A stretch of 64,000 bases of DNA from Inquilinus ginsengisoli_A. Its GTDB lineage: Bacteria > Pseudomonadota > Alphaproteobacteria > DSM-16000 > Inquilinaceae. The stretch spans positions 302,106-366,105 of the forward strand of contig NZ_JAVDPW010000010.1 of the NCBI RefSeq assembly GCF_031453975.1. The letters run 5' to 3'. Under the pieces are notes generated by a model, which had not been told where the DNA came from, made no database searches, and worked only from the letters and a program-made list of their open reading frames with translations. Positions 59,774 to 64,000 of this stretch are shown piece after piece; the stretch's first letter is position 1, and each line of letters starts with the position of its first letter. Both the position numbers and the translations under genes were made by a program.

Positions 59774-59803
59774 CCCAAGAAGTGGGCGACTGCCATTCTT
59801 GGG
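59774..59803 (-). promoter_or_regulatory. Hairpin between vapC and infA
   Basis: CCCAAGAA (59774-59781) and TTCTTGGG (59796-59803) form perfect 8-base arms with a 14-base loop. Read leftward it ends the vapC transcript or controls infA; TTGACC at 59802-59807 on the minus strand is a possible -35 for infA. Confidence 0.4.
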
Positions 59804-59879
59804 TCAAGCTGTTTGTTCGGGCCGGAGCCTGTCTCGGCCACTATTCCAGTATCTGCGGTCCTCGTCCGGACCTCGGGCG

Positions 59880-60332
59880 TCACGCCGGCCCGGCGCGATC
59901 GCTCCACGGATTGAACACCGGAACGTCGGCGCGCCGAAAATCCTCGACGTTCCGGGTGGCGACGCCGAGGTCGTGGACGATCGCGGCCGCGGCGATGAGG
60001 CCGTCCGGCTGCGCGTAGGTGTAGTTGGCCTTCTGCCCCTCATACACGAGGCGTCGCCAGGCCAGGACGACATCCTCGTCGACATCGAGGATGCGATCCC
60101 CGAACCACAGCCTGACACCGTCCCGCAGCCAGGTTTCCAGCTCGGCGCGGAACCCGGGGTCCGAGACCTGCTCGATCCCGAGGCGGATCTCGGCGACGGT
60201 CACGCGGCTGAGATAGCAGGAGGCAGGAGGCACGCCTTCAGCCCAGGCCCGAACGGCCCGATCGCACCGCGCCGCCTTGCGCAGCTCCGACACGACATTG
60301 GTGTCCAGCAGCCAGCCGCGCGGCATGATCAA
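59880..60332 (-). CDS. vapC: VapC-type PIN-domain toxin, second copy
   Basis: A 150-residue PIN nuclease with Asp10 in GWLLDTNVVSELRK, Glu48 in VTVAEIRLGIE, Asp110 in AQPDGLIAAAA and the late ATRNVEDFRRA. Belongs to the FitB-like VapC group. Its start overlaps the antitoxin stop by four bases. The sequence is only distantly like the first VapC at 26972. Confidence 0.9.
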   Translation of the reverse strand: MIMPRGWLLDTNVVSELRKAARCDRAVRAWAEGVPPASCYLSRVTVAEIRLGIEQVSDPGFRAELETWLRDGVRLWFGDRILDVDEDVVLAWRRLVYEGQKANYTYAQPDGLIAAAAIVHDLGVATRNVEDFRRADVPVFNPWSDRAGPA

Positions 60333-60628
60333 AAGGACGGCATGTCGCGCATCGGCGCCGACTCGCGCACGCCTTGGCCGTCGAAATCATCCAGCGCCGC
60401 GAACGGTCCGCTGCCGAAGAGCGCGGCGAGGCTCACATTGGTGGCCGGGGCCAGACGGGCATAGTCCGAAGCCGACAGGATCACCACGGCATCCTGCCCG
60501 TGCACGGTGACGCGCTGCGGCCCCTTCTCCCGGGCGAGTCGCACGACCTCGCTGAGACGCGCCTTGGCGTCCTCCAGCTTCCACGCCGGCAAGGCGGACG
60601 GGGATGCATCCTTCTTGCGTCCGCTCAT
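60329..60628 (-). CDS. Phd/YefM-type antitoxin
   Basis: A 99-residue antitoxin. The Phd fold is visible as WKLEDAKARLSEVVRLAREK, PQRVTVHGQDAVVILSASDY and a C-terminal toxin-binding tail (LAALFGSGPFAALDDFDG). ATG 60628 has AGGAGAT seven bases upstream; the longer frame to 60730 overlaps the phosphatase gene and is rejected. It regulates its own operon in related systems. Confidence 0.88.
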   Translation of the reverse strand: MSGRKKDASPSALPAWKLEDAKARLSEVVRLAREKGPQRVTVHGQDAVVILSASDYARLAPATNVSLAALFGSGPFAALDDFDGQGVRESAPMRDMPSF

Positions 60629-60692
60629 GACATATCTCCTGACCAGATTAGTCAGAATATGGGCGCATCGCGGCGGACCGCAAGGGCCATCC

Positions 60693-61133
60693 TCACGCCC
60701 CGCCCCGCGCCGCGTCGCCGAAGCGTTCACGGATGCGGGCCAGCAGCCAGTCGCGGACCTGGCGGAAGGCGGCCATCCGGGTGTCGCGGTTGCCCTCGAT
60801 CGCGGTGGGGTCGAAGGTGTTCCAGAACTCCAGCTCGCAGGCCGTGGTGCGGGTCATCTCAACGGCGCGGTGCTGCGCCTCCGGCGACAGCGAGATCACC
60901 ATGTCGAAATTGTCGTCCTCGAGGTCGTCGAAGCCCTTCGGCCGGTGGCGCGCCAGATCGATGCCGATCTCCTTCATCACCGCCACGGCGAAGGGGTCCA
61001 GCTCACCCGGCCGGACGCCGACGCTGTCGACGAAGATGCGCGACCCCGCGACGTGCTTCAGGATCGATTCGGCCATCGGCGACCGGATCGAGTTCTGGGT
61101 GCAGGCGAAGAGGACGCTGGTCGGCCCCGCCAT
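60693..61133 (-). CDS. Low-molecular-weight protein-tyrosine phosphatase/arsenate reductase family
   Basis: A 146-residue cytosolic enzyme with the CX5R loop in SVLFACTQNSIRSPMAE and a late dual-Asp region around DLEDDNFDMVISL. The family includes arsenate reductases and tyrosine phosphatases; this neighbourhood copy (after UPF0262) is common in alphaproteobacteria and its substrate is not known. It starts four bases after UPF0262. Confidence 0.9.
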   Translation of the reverse strand: MAGPTSVLFACTQNSIRSPMAESILKHVAGSRIFVDSVGVRPGELDPFAVAVMKEIGIDLARHRPKGFDDLEDDNFDMVISLSPEAQHRAVEMTRTTACELEFWNTFDPTAIEGNRDTRMAAFRQVRDWLLARIRERFGDAARGGA

Positions 61134-61136
61134 CGC

Positions 61137-61634
61137 TCACCCGCGGATCTGCAGGACGCAGAGCAGCGTGAACAGCCGCCGCGCAGTCGCGTGGTCGATG
61201 GCGATGCGCTCCGCCAGCCCTTCGCCGAGCATCACCGAGCCTTCGTCGTGCAGCCCCCGCCGCCCCATGTCGATCGCCTCGATCTTCGACGGCGGCGCGG
61301 TCTGGATCGCGGCGTAGTAGGTTTCGCAGACCATGAAGTAGTCCTTGATGATCCGCCGGAACGGCTGGATCGGCAGGGCCACGCGCTCGGGCTCGCCCTC
61401 GGGCCCATCCCCGGCCGCTATCTCGAAGATCAGCCGGCTCTCCTCCATGCGCAGGCGCAGGCGGTAGGGCCCGGCCGGGCCGTCGACCAGGCGGAAGCTG
61501 TTCTGTTCGATCAGGTCGTGGATCGCGACCCGGCGCTCATGCGCCACCTCGGGCGACCGGCGGACGGACGCGGCCTCGTCGATGACGACCTCGACGAGCT
61601 TTGCCTGCTCCCCGTCGCCATCGCCCCCGCTCAT
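61137..61634 (-). CDS. UPF0262 family protein
   Basis: A 165-residue protein of the alphaproteobacterial UPF0262 family, containing KLVEVVIDEAASVRRSPEVA, HDLIEQNSFRLVDGPAGPY and IKDYFMVCETYYAAIQTAPP followed by EAIDMGRRGLHDEG. No biochemical function is known to me. Its start overlaps the hisD stop by four bases, so it belongs to the his-phosphatase transcript. Confidence 0.93.
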   Translation of the reverse strand: MSGGDGDGEQAKLVEVVIDEAASVRRSPEVAHERRVAIHDLIEQNSFRLVDGPAGPYRLRLRMEESRLIFEIAAGDGPEGEPERVALPIQPFRRIIKDYFMVCETYYAAIQTAPPSKIEAIDMGRRGLHDEGSVMLGEGLAERIAIDHATARRLFTLLCVLQIRG

Positions 61635-62938
61635 CCCTCGGCCTTCAGCCGCTGGGCGATCGACAAGGCGTGCGCCTCCAGCCCCTCGGCGCGGGCCAGC
61701 CGCACCGCGGCCGGGCCGATCCGGGCCAGGCCGGCGGCGTCGCAGCGCACCAGGGTGGTGCGCTTGACGAAGTCGAACACGCTGAGGCCGCTGGCGAAGC
61801 GGGCGCTGCGTGCGGTCGGCAGCACATGGTTGGGCCCGGCGACATAGTCGCCAACGGCCTCCGGCGCATGGCGGCCGAGGAAGATCGCGCCGGCATGGCG
61901 CACCCGGTCGGCCAGCCGGTCGGGATCGGCGACCGCGAGCTCGAGATGCTCGGGCGCCAGCCGGTCGATCAGCGGCACCGCGTCGTCGAGCGACCCGACC
62001 ACGATCACGCCGCCGCGGTCGCGCCAGCTCGGCCCGGCGATCGCGGCCTTGGGCAGCGTCTCCAGCGCCCGGTCGACCGCCGCCGCCACCGCATCGGCGA
62101 AAGCCGCATCGTCGGTGATCAGCACCGACTGGGAATGGATGTCGTGCTCGGCCTGGGCCAGCAGGTCGATCGCGATCCAGTCCGGGTCGTTGTCACCGTC
62201 GGCCACCACCAGGATCTCGGACGGGCCGGCGATCATGTCGATGCCGACGGTGCCGAACACCTGGCGCTTGGCCTCGGCGACATAGGCGTTGCCTGGGCCG
62301 GTGATCTTGTCCACGGCGCGGATGCTGGCGGTGCCGTAGGCCAGCGCCGCCACGGCCTGGGCGCCGCCGATGCGCCAGATCTCGGTGACGCCGGCGCGCT
62401 CGGCCGCGGCCAGCACCAGCGGGTTCAGCACCCCGTCCGGCGTCGGCACCGCCATGGCGATGCGCCCGACCCCGGCGACCCGGGCCGGGATGGCGTTCAT
62501 CAGGACGGAGCTGGGATAGTTGGCGAGGCCGCCGGGGACGTAGATCCCGACCGCGTCGATCGGGGTCCAGCGCGCGGCCAGGCCGATGCCGTCCTCGTCG
62601 ACATAGGACAGGGCCGGCAGCACGGTCTTGGCGTGGAACGCCTCAATCCGCCGCGCCGCGAGGTCCAGCGCCGCCAGGGTCTCGGCGTCGACCTGGGCCC
62701 GCGCCGCGGCGATCTCGCCGGCCGAGACGCGCAGGGTCTCCGGCGTCAGCCGGATGCGGTCGAAGCGCTCGGTGTAGTCGACCAGCGCTTCATCGCCACG
62801 GGCGCGGACATCGGCGACGATCGCGGCGACCGCGCCGGCGACGTCGGCATGGGCGCCGCGGCGGGCCGAGACGAAGGCCTCGAAGGCTTCGGCGAAACCG
62901 GGCGAGCGGGCATCAAGACGCAGCGGCATGGACGGCAT
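61631..62938 (-). CDS. hisD: Histidinol dehydrogenase
   Basis: Last enzyme of histidine synthesis: histidinol to histidine with two NAD. The 435 residues include VPGGLANYPSSVLMNAIPAR, GPGNAYVAEAKRQVFGTVGI, the zinc-binding LAQAEHDIHSQSVLI and APEHLELAV. It overlaps hisG by 26 bases and UPF0262 by four. A second Met lies three codons in, so the exact start is uncertain. Confidence 0.96.
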   Translation of the reverse strand: MPSMPLRLDARSPGFAEAFEAFVSARRGAHADVAGAVAAIVADVRARGDEALVDYTERFDRIRLTPETLRVSAGEIAAARAQVDAETLAALDLAARRIEAFHAKTVLPALSYVDEDGIGLAARWTPIDAVGIYVPGGLANYPSSVLMNAIPARVAGVGRIAMAVPTPDGVLNPLVLAAAERAGVTEIWRIGGAQAVAALAYGTASIRAVDKITGPGNAYVAEAKRQVFGTVGIDMIAGPSEILVVADGDNDPDWIAIDLLAQAEHDIHSQSVLITDDAAFADAVAAAVDRALETLPKAAIAGPSWRDRGGVIVVGSLDDAVPLIDRLAPEHLELAVADPDRLADRVRHAGAIFLGRHAPEAVGDYVAGPNHVLPTARSARFASGLSVFDFVKRTTLVRCDAAGLARIGPAAVRLARAEGLEAHALSIAQRLKAEG

Positions 62939-63587
62939 TCCGGAAACGGTCGATCCATCCGGCGATCTCCTCCGGACGGGTCTTGAAGGCGGCGCGGTTG
63001 ACGATCAGCCGCGAGGTGACGTCGGCGATGTGCTCGATCTCGCGCAGGCCGTTGGCCTCCAGCGTCGCGCCGGAGGAGACCAGGTCGACGATGCGGCGGC
63101 ACAGGCCCAGCGAGGGCGCCAGCTCCATGGCGCCGTTCAGCTTGATGCATTCGGCCTGCACCCCGCGGGCGGCGAAGTGGCGGCGGGTGACGGTCGGGTA
63201 TTTGGTGGCGACGCGGACATGGCTCCAGCGCCTGGGGTCGTCGGTCTCGGCCAGGTCCACCGGCTCGGCCACGGCCAGGCGGCAGGCGCCGATACCGAGG
63301 TCGAGCGGGGCGTAGAGTTCGGGGTAGTCGAACTCCATCAGCACGTCGTTGCCGGCGATGCCCAGCTGGGCGGCGCCGAAGGCCACGAAGGTGGCGACGT
63401 CGAACGACCGCACCCGGATCAGCCGGATGTGCGGATGGTTGGTGGCGAAGGACAGGCCGCGATGGCGCGGATCGTCGAAGGCGGGCTCCGGCTCCAGCCC
63501 GGCATGCGCCATCAGCGGGCGCAGCTCGTCCAGGATGCGGCCCTTGGGCAGGGCGATGGTCAGGGGATCGGGGACGGTCGAGGACAT
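62913..63587 (-). CDS. hisG: ATP phosphoribosyltransferase, short form
   Basis: First enzyme of histidine synthesis. 224 residues, the short form without the C-terminal regulatory ACT-like domain: LTIALPKGRILDELRPLM, FGAAQLGIAGNDVLME, VRVATKYPTVTRRHF and GLCRRIVDLVSSGATLEANG. The short form needs HisZ, whose gene is not in the window. ATG 63587 follows a run of non-coding repeat-rich DNA; the longer frame is not used. Confidence 0.95.
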   Translation of the reverse strand: MSSTVPDPLTIALPKGRILDELRPLMAHAGLEPEPAFDDPRHRGLSFATNHPHIRLIRVRSFDVATFVAFGAAQLGIAGNDVLMEFDYPELYAPLDLGIGACRLAVAEPVDLAETDDPRRWSHVRVATKYPTVTRRHFAARGVQAECIKLNGAMELAPSLGLCRRIVDLVSSGATLEANGLREIEHIADVTSRLIVNRAAFKTRPEEIAGWIDRFRNAVHAAAS

Positions 63588-63846
63588 GATGCCCGATGGT
63601 TGGGACGGGAGCGCTTCCGCGGGAACGGGCGGCACCATAGCCGAAAGCGCAGCCGCGAGACCAGAAGAGCCCGCGACTCGCCCATGCGCGGATGGGCGGT
63701 CGGTGTGGCCGCGGCGCCTCCCTCCCGTGTCGCCCCTCATCGTCATTGCGAGCGCAGCGAAGCAATCCATCGGGCCGCCATTGTCGGTGAGGTCGATCGC
63801 GACCGTGGCCACGCGTTCGACCAGGCGGCGGAAAGCCGGCTGCCCC
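63588..63846. other. Intergenic region between glmS and hisG
   Basis: 259 bases with the hisG promoter (not pinpointed) and the repeat at 63739-63778. No gene is seen. Confidence 0.6.
63739..63778. repeat. Half copy of the dispersed CATTGCGAG repeat
   Basis: CGTCATTGCGAGCGCAGC followed by GAAG and CAATCCATCGGGC match the left arm of the element at 40463-40551 almost exactly. The right arm is missing here. Confidence 0.85.
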
Positions 63847-64000
63847 CTATTCCACCGTCACGCTCTTGGCCAGGTTGCGTGGCTGGTCGACGTCGGTGCC
63901 CTTGGCCACGGCGGTGTGATAGGCCAAGAGCTGCACCGGCACGGCGTAGAGGATCGGCGCCACGAAGGGGTCGACGCTGGGCAGGTCGATCGCCGCCACC
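63847..64000 (-). CDS. glmS: Glucosamine-6-phosphate synthase, C-terminal end (cut by window edge)
   Basis: The minus strand encodes the last 50 residues, ending LAYHTAVAKGTDVDQPRN then LAKSVTVE and TAG at 63847-63849. This is the signature C-terminus of GlmS (isomerase domain), which makes glucosamine-6-phosphate from fructose-6-phosphate and glutamine for cell-wall synthesis. The remainder is outside the window. Confidence 0.96.
   Translation of the reverse strand, partial: VAAIDLPSVDPFVAPILYAVPVQLLAYHTAVAKGTDVDQPRNLAKSVTVE

Overview
The window is chromosomal DNA from a very GC-rich (about 70 percent by eye) alphaproteobacterium, most likely of the Rhodospirillales type (Inquilinus or Azospirillum-like; this is an inference). 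Reasons are the ppx-rlmE-guaB neighbourhood, the hisG-hisD-UPF0262-phosphatase-infA-maf-rng-yacG-tRNA-Phe neighbourhood, groESL with both a CIRCE element and an RpoH-type promoter, and the abundance of ABC uptake systems and molybdenum hydroxylase genes. No rRNA, insertion sequence, integrase, prophage or CRISPR array was seen.

Left part (1-19.4 kb): guaB (cut by the window edge), rlmE, ppx, tRNA-Gln, a TctDE-like two-component pair followed by a C39-like peptidase, an NMT1-type ABC uptake operon, an ankyrin-repeat protein, a GNAT acetyltransferase, an acetoin-dehydrogenase-like operon (acoA, acoB, acoC), envelope lipoproteins and a lytic transglycosylase, then groESL.

Middle (19.4-34.3 kb): a GntR-headed operon with a PLP lyase, a CUT1-type ABC importer that has no ATPase gene, an acetamidase/formamidase and a signal peptidase-like protein; a 1-Cys peroxiredoxin; a vapBC module whose antitoxin carries the DNA-binding domain of the PHA regulator PhaR at its N-terminus; a TPP-riboswitch-controlled thiBPQ operon; a methyltransferase, a GrpB-like protein and an NhaD antiporter.

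The cox-type region (34.4-46.5 kb) encodes a form II molybdenum hydroxylase (coxG, coxS, coxL, coxM) with its maturation genes: coxD (MoxR AAA), coxE (VWA), two XdhC-family proteins, a MoeA-like/MocA fusion and a NifU-like protein. A class III nucleotidyl cyclase and a GNAT gene are embedded in it. The large subunit has AYRGAGR, not the CO-specific motif, so the substrate is unknown.

Right part (46.5-64 kb): an RBBP9-like hydrolase lacking its nucleophile, cytochrome b561, a RelE/ParE toxin-antitoxin pair, an FAD oxidoreductase with an amidotransferase, a 5'-nucleotidase, a patatin-like lipase, an AraC regulator with an Fsr-like exporter, several small hypothetical or secreted proteins, tRNA-Phe, and the conserved hisG to yacG block, which a phd-vapC pair interrupts. 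The glmS 3' end closes the window.

The most unusual item is the in-frame PhaR-VapB fusion with its perfect palindromic operator candidate. A second recurring theme is that all three ABC operons carry a stem-loop directly after the binding-protein gene.
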